DNA of 64,000 nucleotides, taken from Loripinus fragilis (lineage: Eukaryota > Mollusca > Bivalvia > Lucinida > Lucinidae). Below are positions 24,084 to 35,700 of this stretch, piece after piece (the stretch's first letter is position 1; the number at the start of each line of letters is the position of its first letter). The translations under genes and the position numbers were made by a program. The stretch covers positions 139,621,549 to 139,685,548 of the forward strand of contig OZ026515.1 of assembly GCA_964019695.1 (NCBI GenBank), in the 5' to 3' direction. The notes under the pieces were generated by a model, which did no database searches, was not told the DNA's origin, and saw only the letters and a list, made by a program, of their open reading frames with translations.

Positions 24084-24990
24084 GATGTATAGGCTGATCA
24101 GTCCCCACTGTTTGTGCATTCTACCCTGATTCTCAAACAGTGGAGACACTCAGATCAGTGTGTATATATTCATGTGCCGTTTAGTCATGATGTCTTTTTA
24201 CAAAAAGTATTTCGGGACAAGCAGTGTAATTTCTGACCAGGCTTCAATGTACATGTGCAGCCTGGTCCGAGTTTTCTGCAGTGGCCACTTTTCTGTAAAA
24301 CAGCTAACATTTGAAATTTACATCATTTTGTGTCAATATTCTTATCACAGTTTTATTTAGGGTTCTAAAAATAAAAATGAATTTGGTGAAATTATTATTT
24401 TGGACTGCAATTTCCTCTCATCAAGTTATGGGAATGAGCCTCACAAAAGTGTGGGTTATGGAAAATAAACCACACTGAATATGGTCCTTTTCTTGCAACT
24501 GATTGGCTGAAAACAAAAGGAAGTGGGCGGGTCATGGGCTAAAGATGTATAGGCTGATCAGTCCCCACTGTTTGTGCATTCTACCCTGATTCTCAAACAG
24601 TGGAGACTCTCAGGTCAGCATGTATATTCATGTGCGGTTTGGTCATGCTGTCTTCATCAAAAGCATTTTGGGGCAAGCAGTGCAATTTCTGACCAGGCTT
24701 CAATGTACATACGCAGCCTGGTCAGTGTTTTCTGCCGTCGCCTCTTTGCTGTGAGACAGCTAACATTTGAAATTTACATCATTTTGTGTCAATATTCTTC
24801 TCACAGTTTTATTTAGGGTTCTAAATTTGGTGAATTTAACATTTTGGACTGCAATTTCCTCTCATCAAGTTATGGGAATGAGTCTCACAAAAGTGTGGGT
24901 TATGGAAAATATACCACGCTGAATATGGCCCTTTTCTTGCTACTGATTGGCTGAAAACAAAAGGAAGTGGTCGGGTCATGGGCTAAAGAA
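24084..24990 (+). repeat. about 450-bp unit duplicated in tandem
   Basis: The second unit begins near 24542 with the same TGTATAGGCTGATCAGTCCC text, and both end near GGTCATGGGCTAAAGA. The block follows directly on the 311-bp duplication, so 23459-24990 is a two-step tandem cluster. Confidence 0.85.
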
Positions 24991-25599
24991 TCGTTTTTAT
25001 TCTAACATGTTATCAAAACATTTAATATTCGACTAAAGGGTGTGTTGCATTTGAGCAATTTATAAATAGACTCAAGAGTCGTAATATTGATAAATTTTAT
25101 GTGGCAATCACCGTCAACTGGACGTAGTCTGTGAGAGCATTTCTGAATTTTCCCTTAAAATATCAGGGCTTTGACAAAAGCACGCACAGCCACGGTACCT
25201 GCTGGGGAAATTATGGGAGGTCTTCAAGAATAACTTTCTCACAGCGATGTAGGACCTAAAACGACATATAAAAGCAGGAACTGCAAAAAACCGGTGCCAC
25301 ACAATTTCTGAAAACGGAGTTTATGTTGCCGATACAGCAAACAATATGGGATCTGATCATAGTTCGTATCGTTTGCTTCAATGAAAATAACTAGTCTGAA
25401 GCACACTTGCATATAATGTATGCAACCGACATAAAAAGCAGATGGCAAAAAAGTGGCAGGATAAGGGGTAATGCTACAAAGGCAAAAAGCTAGGATCCAG
25501 ATATGACACCGCAAAATCCGGCATCTGATCGGGGTCTCCACTGTTTGCTTACCAACTGTTCTATTAAAATGAAAATAAAACCCAACAACACTAAATTTT

Positions 25600-25800
25600 G
25601 AAATGGTTTTGGTTTGGTTTGATGCTTTACATCCCAGTCAACGACTATGGTCATGTTGGGACGGCAAAACAATGGAAATGGACTTATCCAAATGATAAGG
25701 ATTGGCTGGTCCATTTGCATAAATGGGTAAAAGTTGCTTCCTACTAACCAGCAGATATTAATCATGTGACCTTTAGTTTACCCACAATGCCACAACTGCT
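25600..25800 (-). mobile_element. SINE 3' part, head degenerate
   Basis: Contains GATGCTTTACATCCCAGTCA followed by text similar to 56600-56640. A tRNA-like head could not be recognised upstream on the minus strand. Confidence 0.5.
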
Positions 25801-25889
25801 CTCAAAGCTGTCTTGAGGACCCTGGATCGCTCACCTGAATGCTGGCACAATATTGATCAGTGGTTAAAGATATACAATTTAAGGACATA

Positions 25890-26560
25890 TGCTACTAAAT
25901 ACTTCCCAGGTTGAAATATTGTCAATACTTTCCATACAGTTTGTTTTATGCATGGGCTATCCATTTATGAAATAAAAAGGATATGTCACCGTGCTTATTT
26001 TTTCAGAATCTCATATTGAAGTTTTCAGCATTTGACAAATTTTCTAAAAATATAAAATAATAATACTAGTCCTAAATATCGAGCTAAAACGGTTGTAATC
26101 TTCAGCCAGCTTCTTTTTTAACTTAAATTATTGCCCATGACCTCAAACCTTTTAGAAAATGTGCAAGTTTATTTGTTACCCCATGCTGTGACAAGATACT
26201 GCACGATATATTTTGACAATTCGTCGAAAATTGGAATTTGTTTTTAGAATAAATCATGTATTAAAAAATCTGATGTTGAAAATCTTAAAAATTTATTTCT
26301 GCTTTAAGGACTTTTATAATACCTTTCAGAAAAAAGAATAAAAATCTGGGGTCACCGAACTAATTCTCTTTCAAGAAGGCCAAATTTAAAGCTGCATACT
26401 CTGTAACTATGAACATTTTTCGAAAATTTTTATTTTCTTTTTAAATCATTTGTAAAAGAAGAATAAAGCTGTGTTTTCACAATAAAAATGTTCAGTGCAG
26501 CTGAAAACTGCATGGAAAAGTGAATTATCTTATCAAATAGGTGTATTTTTCTCTTGTTGG
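25890..26560. repeat. interspersed repeat, copy also at 54765-55310
   Basis: Shared ordered segments include ACAGTTTGTTT, AACCAGCTTCTTT-like text, ATTATTGC..ATGACCT and TCTGGGGTCAC. Both are diverged, with no ORF. Confidence 0.6.
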
Positions 26561-26910
26561 TAATTATTTGCGTCCCTCCAATAATTATAGACCGTTGAAT
26601 TTTAACATAAATGCAGTTGTTTTGATAGTGATAACTTGTTAAGATTTACGAAAATGGTAAAATGTTTACCTGAATTTGAGTATTTTTACTGTGTTCTTGA
26701 AAAATAACAAAATTATTTTTAAAATTAGAAGATCAAAAGTTACAGACTATGCAGCTTTAACCCCACCCCCATAGGTTTCATGCGTAATTCAATATAAAAA
26801 GTTAAGGAATGACCATTTCGGTCGTTTTGATGATGCCATTTTACTAGCATATGAAGCAATTTAGCATTAAAATGTTAAAAAAGAAAGAAAAAACACACTG
26901 AAAATATGTG

Positions 26911-26976
26911 CGCACCGGGAATCGGTCCTGGTTCTCTGGCTTCGTAGCCAGACACGCAAACGGCTAGGCAACAAGG
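26911..26976 (-). pseudogene. degenerate tRNA-Arg-like sequence (SINE head or tRNA pseudogene)
   Basis: The minus strand reads TTGCCTAGCCGTTTGCGTGT, an anticodon arm around CTACGAA, then ACCGATTCCCGGT where a T arm would be. The anticodon loop does not fit a clean 7-nt loop and the acceptor stem was not found, so a functional tRNA is unlikely. Confidence 0.5.
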
Positions 26977-27399
26977 TCAGGTCGTGCGTTGCTCTAAACA
27001 ACCGTACAAATAGTAGAGACTCGGCCACCATCGTATTGGTAACCAGGGTAATCGTGTATGTCGTTTGATTTCGACTAATTTTGATACATTGATCTGTCTT
27101 TAGTGCTGAGGCGATCAGTTCTGATAAGATGTCAATAGATATTTCGGACACACTTAAATTACTTTATTTTGTCAAGAAAATATCAGAATACCGATATGAC
27201 ATAAGAATATCGGAAAGCTGTGTTGATTCGAATCCATTAATGGTCGAAAAACAGGACCCAGACAACTTTACCCGTTTCCAGACCCTTTAAAGGTGCGCAT
27301 TGGAAGTAGCCGCATATGTCTTTCTATTTTTAGCTCTGGTGGCCATTTTTGTTCAGCCGAACTGAACTGTCTGATCAATGGAGGGCATCATGAGAAACA

Positions 27400-27950
27400 T
27401 TTCTGTGAAATTATTTTGATTTTGAATCAGTGGCTCCGATGCCGTTTAGAGACATTTCGTATCTAGAGCTCTGGTGGCCCTTTTGTTCAGCGGAGCGCAA
27501 CCATTTGTGCAGTTTTGGACCAGGGCATTATAAGGTACAATTCTGTGAAATTATTTTGAATTTAGACCAGTGTTTCATATGTTGTTTAAAGAAAAATCTT
27601 ATCTAGAGCTCAGGCTGCCCCTTTATTCAGCAAAGGGAAACCTTTAATTTTGTGCAATTTTGGTAGGGGGGCATCATGAGTAACATTTCCGTGAAGTTAT
27701 TTTTAATTGGGACAAGTGGTTCAGATGTTTAAAAAATATTTCTTATCTAGAGCTCTGGCAGCCCCTTTTAAGCGGATTGGAACTATTTGGGCAATTTTGG
27801 TAGGGGGCATCATGAGGAACAATTCTGTGAAATTATTTGAATTTGGACCAGTGGTTCAGGAGATGTTATTTAAAGAAAAAGTTTATGGACAAACAAAGAC
27901 CAATCATAATATCTCACCTTGAGCCCTTGGCTCAGGTGCGCTAAAAATGT
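27400..27950 (+). mobile_element. Helitron-like non-autonomous element with about 140-bp internal units
   Basis: Four diverged units repeat TCTGTGAAATTATTTT (about 27403, 27541, 27689, 27822) with TATCTAGAGCTC text between. The right end has the hairpin TGAGCCCTTGGCTCA followed by GGTGCGCTAAAAA, that is, a stem loop about 10 nt before CTAA, as in Helitron 3' ends. The left end was not fixed. Confidence 0.6.
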
Positions 27951-28295
27951 AACAGAAAACAAGTATATTTTGTAAATCTAGTTTATTCACACTTTTTTGT
28001 TCTTTAAATATAAAACATATCTTGAAAAATTATTTCAATGACCACAACCTTAATCAGTATAAAAAGGGAGACATTAAATTTAATGACAAAAAATAAATAC
28101 CTTCAAGACAACCCTGCACTGTAATAGTGTAAAAAAAACACTTTCAAAATGCCAGACTTCAGTGAAAATGGGCACTGGCAAGCAGCATACACCCTGATGA
28201 GATGTAAAATGGTACATCTCACCAGTGTCTAAAGATGGATTAACATAGGTCTAGGTGTACAAAACATTTGAAGTGTGGCATTGTAAATAATTCTT

Positions 28296-28447
28296 ATCTT
28301 TCATTTTTTACATATGTTTTTAACATAAGTTTTGGGTGCTCAAAAGAACCATCTCAATGAGATGGTTCTTTTGAGTACGCACAAAATATGTGTGGGTTGA
28401 TAATTAAGAAAATTATTTTTTAATTATGCACTCTTGTCTAGAGACCT
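28296..28447. mobile_element. family 1 foldback element
   Basis: Central palindrome GCTCAAAAGAACCATCTCAA paired with TGAGATGGTTCTTTTGAG, flanked by TTTTGGGTGCTC and a right part ending TGCACTCTTGTCTAGAG. Family members: 31828-31975, 38515-38690, 41485-41655, 50785-50965, 52985-53125, 53515-53695, 54650-54775 and split copies. Confidence 0.75.
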
Positions 28448-28845
28448 GGCACACCCTTATGAAACTCCTTCAAATAAGCAGTTTCATTTGGGTCTTATAT
28501 TTAAAACTGTTAACTTCTTCTTTCCAAAGTTTACTAGAGAAATACATTAAATTTACATGCAATTATGAAAATAAATCAAAATGTATAAAAATGAAAGTGG
28601 TCAAACGAATATGAACATAATTATGGTAAAAATATCAAAATTAGTGAAAGATATATATACATAACAAAAGCATACTCATAGCATGATATAAACTGTTCCC
28701 AGTTAAACCTTGCCTAAACGTATCTAAAACAGAAGCTGGTGGTTATAATATCACACATTACAAACTCCTATAGAAATGGCTCTGAGTGCTGGTGGCATTG
28801 CCAAAGGGTATCGTCTTTAAGCACTCTGGCAATATGTTCTCATTT

Positions 28846-29060
28846 GATAATCTGGCCCCGAGGTTATTAAACTTTCTTATGCTCAACTCAACTGAGCATG
28901 AAATTCAACTGATCGTAAAAATTAAATGTGGAAAAATAATTACTTCACTTGGTTTCAAACTCTCAGGTGGTGTATTCTTCATGCTAATAAATGTTAAAAT
29001 GCCAACAATTGTTGGCATTTTAACATTTATGAGCATGATACATTTATTGCTCAGTTGAAG
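28846..29060. mobile_element. family 6 inverted-repeat element
   Basis: Contains CTCAACTCAACTGAGCATGA, an inner palindrome AAATGTTAAAATGCCAACAA with its complement, and a right end TTGCTCAGTTGAAGGCC. Confidence 0.65.
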
Positions 29061-29616
29061 GCCATCTTATATATCAGAACAGATGGATTTTAGCAATTCT
29101 GAATCACCATGTTGCCAGAATGCCACCCACAAACAGAGTTCCCACTGCATTTTGAAATTGAGGGTACATTTACTGTTTTCTCTATATTTTGTACCCATAA
29201 TGTATAGCAGCATGTGGAGAATCCCTGAAGCTTTGGGGGTATATGACACAATTTGGGGGAACAGAATCATTTTGGTAACTCTGAATCTCCATGTTGACAT
29301 AAAGCCTTACATACAGTTTCAGCCCAATCTGACTTTATGATTCAGGAGATGATGATGAAAATGGAAAAAACAGACAATCGATGGACAATTAACAACAGGC
29401 CATACCATAAGCTACCCTGAAGCAGTGAAGCTAACAAGATACACATACAAATTATTGCTTAAGTATATTTTGAATGAAACACATACTACCAAATGGACTG
29501 TAACTAGAAACATGTCTGTCATTCATGAAACTAACCCACATGCACTCATAATGGCCACAACTCATGTCTTGGGCATTCTGAGTGCAAAAGTGTTAAAATG
29601 AAATAATAATAGTAAA

Positions 29617-30740
29617 ACTAGAGGACCTGAAGGTCCTGAAGAACTCACCTGATCTCCTTAATAATGTTAAAATAGGTCACGGTCAACTGAGGCTTATTAT
29701 TCAAACTAGGCTTATTATTCAAACACATTTTGTTTTAACCTATATGGGCATGGTGGCCATTTTGTGTCAAGTATCATATTTATATCTACTGAATACTCCA
29801 TATGAAATTTGAGTTCAAACAGCCCAGTGATTTCAGGGAAAATGATGTTTAGGAATCAACTTTTCAAAAAATTACCAATTTAAATGTATTAGGAAGCAAA
29901 TTTGACCTTGGTGTTAAGTAGGTCAAGGTCAACCTAGGAACATCATTTGAACAAACTTGGTAGGCCCCACATCCCAAATGCCACATACCAAATCCTAAGG
30001 TCATCAACTATCTGGTTCTGGAGAAGATTTTAAAGGGTTTTTACCATATATGGGCATGTCGGCCATCTTGGGCATGTGACCAGAACAATTTGCATATATT
30101 TTGGCTACAATATCAAAATGAGTCTCCATATGAAACTTGAGTTTGATTGGCCCAATGGTTTCTGAGGAAACTGTGTTTTAATATATTGATGGGAATCCAA
30201 TATGAGTGACCTCAAGTCAAAGGTCAACCTTGACCTTTGGGACTTATTTATAACCATTGTCCCATTAGGTTAAACATATCTAGTGATTATAATGACTTTG
30301 GATTCAACAGTTTTTAAAAATTCAACTTTTCAAAAAAATTCCCATTTAAATGCATTAGGAAGCAAATTTGACCTTGACGTTAAGTAGGTCAAGGTCAACC
30401 TAGAATCATCATTTGAACAAACTTGGTAGGCTCCACATCCCCAATGCAACATATCAAGTCCAAAGGTCATCGGCCTTCTGGTTCTGGAGAAGAAGATTTT
30501 TAAATAGTTTTTACCATATATGGGCGTGGCGGCCATCTTGGTCATGTGACCAGGACCATTTGAACAAACTTTCGTTCCCCCAACCTAAGGAGTCTCCATA
30601 TGAAATTTGAGTTCAATTGGCCCAGTAGTTTCAGAGGAGAAGATGTTTGAAAGTGTTGACGGATCACGTACGATGGACGCCAGAGTCACTGGTATACTGG
30701 TATACTGGTATACCTGAGCCGAAGGCTCCAAGGTGAGCTA
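29617..30740 (+). mobile_element. Helitron-like/HINE-like element with two about 465-bp units
   Basis: The left end has the palindrome AGGACCTGAAGGTCCT (29631 region). Two long units begin near 29858 and 30323 with AACTTTTCAAAAAA text and contain AGGTCAAGGTCAACCTAG. Before the right end is a triple TGGTATAC mini-repeat (about 30690-30712), then the hairpin TGAGCCGAAGGCTC and GGTGAGCTAAAAA. The hairpin-plus-CTAA terminus resembles Helitrons. Confidence 0.65.
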
Positions 30741-30907
30741 AAAACAATGAAGACTGTCAGGGAAGGTGTCAATGATGTAATATTGTTCTCCAGCATGATT
30801 AAAGTGATATGACTTAAATGTACCCACATTTACTTGCGTAAAATAAATGACCAGATTATGAGATTCACAACATTATACAACTATACAAAATACTAATTAT
30901 AATATAT

Positions 30908-31145
30908 GGGCCAGTGCATGAGATTTTGGTACTTATCGCATCAGTGAGCAGCGAAGGCTCCGGCGAGTCTGCGCGAAGCCGCAGACTCGCCAGAGCTTTT
31001 GCTGCTCACGTACACAAAGCATGGATGTAGATGAAGGCTCAGACCAAAATTTAGACATCTATCTTTGCATGATACATCAGCATGGGCATTTAAAGAGGCA
31101 TTTTGGCATATGCAATAAGCACCGAAATCTCATACTGGCCTATAT
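30908..31145. mobile_element. family 4 inverted-repeat element, best copy
   Basis: About 33-bp inverted ends: GGCCAGTGCATGAGATTTTG on the left, CGAAATCTCATACTGGCC on the right. The interior has the palindrome GGCGAGTCTGCGCGAAGCCG paired with CAGACTCGCC. Other copies: 8060-8240, 32845-32945, 34845-35250, 40185-41160, 42180-42425, 42435-42545 and 56045-56525. Confidence 0.8.
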
Positions 31146-31827
31146 GCACTATGATTGAGGCTCTATCATCCAATTACTATCTAATTAACATTCAAGCCTA
31201 GTCATGAGAAAACCTGTCTTATGTGTAAAACTTAATCTAGAATCTTGAAAATTTGGATCAACCAAGTATAGCTGCAACCAAGTATAGCCGTCATATATAG
31301 TAGAACAGTAAACAACAACAAACACACTGATCAGATAGTGCCTAATCTAAGCCTTGTAGTTTATAAATAGCAAAAACGGGTTTTCTTATGCCATGGCTAA
31401 ATTTAACTGAAATCCTAAGAATATATTCTTTATCTATTAAAGGTTGCAGAATGCACATCTGTGTTTTCTGACATTTCACCCGTTGGTACCTATCATCTTA
31501 GTATGATAAGGGGCTAAAGTGTCCGAAATTTTCCGATACAATTAGTACTTCCAACGTAATGGCAATAGAATGGATATGTAATAAGTCTACTATGGGCAGT
31601 ATTTTTTTTATCGAGACAAAATTCACATCTTTTTTCACTCAAAAAGGCCAAAACTCCAGAGTATTTGCCATTCTAAATGCAATAGGATTTCTACTTTTGT
31701 GTCAGTAGTTGCTGTTATAATGAAATGCACTATACAATGTGATTAATTGGTCCTTCTCTGATGCAGTTCTGTGATGAAATAATAGGTCCAGATAAATAAA
31801 CACTTTCAGCGTTAACTGGTTACTATT

Positions 31828-31975
31828 TTCTTATCTACCAGTTTTAACATTTGTTTTGGGTGCTCAAAAGAACCATCTCATTGAGAAGGTTCTTTTGGGC
31901 GCCAACAACATACAGTTGGTTGAGAGATAAGAAAATTAATTTTCAATTGTGCTCTCTTATCTAGGTCTGTGAAAT
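31828..31975. mobile_element. family 1 foldback element
   Basis: GGGTGCTCAAAAGAACCATC palindrome with a one-base mispair in the right arm. The right flank ends GCTCTCTTATCTAGGTCTG. Confidence 0.7.
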
Positions 31976-31979
31976 ACCG

Positions 31980-32540
31980 ATACAGCTGAGCCAATTTTCT
32001 GTGCCTGGAGGCTTGGTAATTTTTTACTGACTCAACCAAGAGTTTAGAATGGTGCTATTTTTTAAAAATTAAGCAGCTATTGGGTAAGTTTATATATCTT
32101 ATCTTTGACCTGAAAATTAATCTACTTCCATACTTATTGTGTGCAAGCAACTTAAGACTGGCAAGCATGTGCAGTCGTAAATGTAAAAAGTAATAAAATC
32201 TGAGTACCTAATACTCAAAGAACTGCCCAAGCTTGATTGCTGTTTTGAGAAGCTATGTCATAGCATGCCAATATTATTTATCCTAAACGTATCTGCTTAT
32301 TACATCTGCTGCATAAAGTTGTATGCTACAGATTTCTTTTACCATGAAAGCAAACACTAAGAACCCCCTGCTCAGACTGCTACCATAGGTTCATATTGTT
32401 CGCAAAAAAGGCTACCAAAGCATAAGCAGATGAGAGAGCAGGTGACAACTGCAGTGAATGGCAGGAAAAGGCTTAAGCAATATGCCTTCTATACTAGAGT
32501 CTCCTATGAAATTTTGATATAGAGTTTTCTAGGTATTTTA
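31980..32540. other. sequence downstream of the alpha-catenin stop codon
   Basis: Presumed 3' untranslated region. No canonical AATAAA in gene sense was confidently located, so the transcript end is not set. Confidence 0.4.
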
Positions 32541-32541
32541 A

Positions 32542-32703
32542 TCAGCAGAAACTGTCAATTTCTTCAAATTCATTGAGAGCTTTGATTGGTTCTATCCTCT
32601 TCTTGCCCGCCCCCTTGTGAATACGACTTGTGAACTGGTTAGGATCATCTCTTCGCACTAGTGGCTTCTTCTCTGGTGGTTTCATCTTCCATGCCACAAT
32701 AGT
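32542..32703 (-). CDS. CTNNA: alpha-catenin terminal exon (window exon 16)
   Basis: Starts TIVAWKMKPPEKKPLVRR after a TTTCAG acceptor and ends with EEIDSFC and a TGA at 32542-32544. The WKMKxPEKKPLV block is the conserved C-terminal extension that modulates F-actin binding. The basic stretch (HKGAGKKR) and an acidic last dozen residues follow, as in the family. Confidence 0.96.
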   Translation of the reverse strand, partial: TIVAWKMKPPEKKPLVRRDDPNQFTSRIHKGAGKKRIEPIKALNEFEEIDSFC

Positions 32704-35700
32704 CTGAAATAAACACAAAGTATCAAGATAAAATGACCACATTTTAAATTACGAGATTGCATAATTTCAAAGTCGACTTCCCAAGATGGTACACCTTATA
32801 TAGCTTAAGTCAAATCAAGGATACATTGAATTCAGTACTAAGACCAGTGAAAGGTTTTTGCTACTCATCGCATATACACAAATGTTTCTAATGAATGCCT
32901 ATGCTGACATATCCAGCAAAGCTATAGAGGTCTGAATTTTAGTACCAGCCATCATCTACATCCTTACTTAGTGTATGCAAATAGCGAGGTCAATTAGACA
33001 GGTTTATTTCCAATTTATAAGGTTTTTGTAGTTTTCTTTTTCGAATTTCAATAGAGCATTCTTACAGCAAACAGTGGAGAAGCTGCCACTATTCTGGGTC
33101 TGCACTGTTTACATATGTCACATTAAAAGGATGCTAGGCTTATATGGGATAATAACTTAATAGAAAAGCTCAAGCTTGCAATTTCATTCAGGACTAAGAT
33201 CTCTAGACTACAAAATTGTTATGGAAGTCTTATGAATAAATACTTACCGTTTTATCTGTTTTATACTGAAAAAGAAAAAAAAGAAAAATGTTTTTAATGA
33301 AAATAAATGCTGTACAGTCATAATATTTACAATATCTTCCATTAGGTGGCATTCTTCAAATACTGAACTATCAGATTTGGATTTGAGCATTCTGGGTACA
33401 TGTGCCATATTTGATTTCCAAATGTGCTCATAAACTCATAAAGCGCCAAGAAAAAAATGCTGAAATCATCTGCTGCAAATAACTGCTTAGCATTACTGAC
33501 AAATTAAGTATAGAAGCAAACAGCGTGGACCCAGAACAGACTGCTCCTATAGGAGCAGTCTGATCTGGGTCCACACTGTTTGCCATAGAGGCTTCTTAAA
33601 CATTTCAGCAGACGAGAAAAGCAGACGACTTTTGTTGCGATTGGCGCATTAAGAGTTGAAAATTGTATCAATCAACTTCATCATGTGTCAGTCGAATGCT
33701 TCTATGATCTAACCCTGGGCAAAATTTTCACTGGAACATGTTTTGTAGAAATTTGATAATTTTATCGCTAAATACTGTATTGGCTATAACATTCTAGTAT
33801 TGATTCCTGTACTCTGTTTGGCTTTGATAATCATTTTCCTGCTTGTTACATTTTGATGGCAGAATTATGAGTTATGGACACTGCAGAATAATATGGGCCT
33901 CGACGCGAGAAAACCTGTCTTCGGGGGTTTGCGAACAACACAGGCGCAGACCAGCCTGAGTATCCGCGCAGTCTGATCAGCGCCTTTGTTATTCGCTTTT
34001 TAGAAAGTATTATATGTCAACTTGCTGAAATTTCAATTTTCTAGCTAGTCTCTGTAGCTGAGGAAACCCCGAAGACAGGTTTTATCATGAAGACAGGTTT
34101 TATCACGACAAAGCCCATATTATCCTGTACAGGATACTGATACATCATAGCAGACAGGTCAATCTTCTAAAAATATAACATGGGCAGACAATGTAATGTT
34201 TTATAGAAAATTAACAATTTCAACTTTTTGATTCATAACTGCAGCAGTCAACAATGTCAAAAACTTCATCTCACAGAAGAAACCATACACTTTTAGAGAA
34301 GAAGGACAATTAGATGCACTTGTGTTCCCATTCATTATTACAACAATTTATGGAAAAACCAATGACACTAAAACTTCATTCATTACGCCGAAACTTATGA
34401 GACTATAACTTCATCACATTTCAACGTCACATTTTCATGGGTGAAAGTTCAAAATTTCCAAAATCCTGAACTTTAGAAATTCCAATTTTTAAACCTGCTA
34501 GATGCCAGCAAAAATGTATAATTTCATGTTTAAATGGTTATTGTGTTTAGATAATCTAAAAAAATAATCAGTGAAGCTTCTATAATCTCCCCAATTCAGC
34601 ATTTCGAGGCTGAGTTTCTATGAAAAGTCAGAGTCAGCCTCAAAATCCTGAATTCTAGATTAATCCTGAAAACTTTCATCCATGCATTTTTATGTGTTCT
34701 CTGTTTTAACCCTTTTTCCACCATTCATCCTAACTATCTTCTGCTCTCTCATCTGCTAATGTACCTTGGTTGCCAAATTGTAAACAATTTTTTACAAATG
34801 CTGCAGATGTAAAAAAGCAGATAAACATTTGAAGCAGTACACAATATTTTGGTACTTATCGCAAAGGTAAGCAGTACACGCAGAGTAATGACATAGATGA
34901 AGGCTCAGGCCAAATGTTAGACCTGTAGCCCATCTAAGCAGCTGTGCATGCCTGTTTACATGGGTAAATGTTAAAAATTTCCAAATCCTGAACTTTAGAA
35001 ATTGGAATTTTTAGACTTGCAGGATGCCTACAAATTAATAATTTCATGTTTAAATGTGTTAAGATAATCTGAAAATCAAACAGAGAATCTATAATATTCT
35101 CCCTAATTCAGCATTTTGAGGCTGACTTTCTTTGGAAAGTCAGCCTCAAAATCCTGAATTCAGGATTAATCCTGAAAACTTTCACCTATGTGTTTATAGA
35201 GTGAATTTACGCATGTGAGATAAGTACCAAAATCTCTTGAGCTGGCTCATTTTTTGTTGCTGATGTAACGTAGGTTTAGATAAACAAATTTTTTGAGCAT
35301 AAAATTGTAAATATTTTCTTACCTATCAGTTTTAACATATGTTTTGGTTGATAAATAAGAACAAGAAATGTCACAAACACGTGACGAATGCCCCCAAAGG
35401 AATTGGTCTAGCACAAGACACATTTGAGGAAAGATAGCTATAATATAGCAAGAAAAACCTAGAAATGAAGCCAGAAGTCAATGTAAAGGTCAAAATGACT
35501 CAAAATTGTATGCACCACTCCGCCATCCCAAGAGGAATCACCACCCCAAATTTGGGATTCCTACATCAAATAATATAGGAGATATGCTCTGGACACAATA
35601 ATTCTTGAAAACTAGGTCAGAGGTTAAGGTCACAGTGACCCAAAAATGGTTTGTGACACTCAGGCATCCCAAGATGCATTTACATACCAAATTTGGAATT

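Noticed and set aside
26911..26976. Functional tRNA-Arg(ACG)
   Set aside because: The anticodon loop is the wrong size and acceptor-stem pairing is absent, so listed only as a degenerate tRNA-like sequence.
26867..27151. 94-codon minus-strand ORF
   Set aside because: Overlaps the degenerate tRNA-Arg-like sequence; composition and lack of motifs argue for chance.
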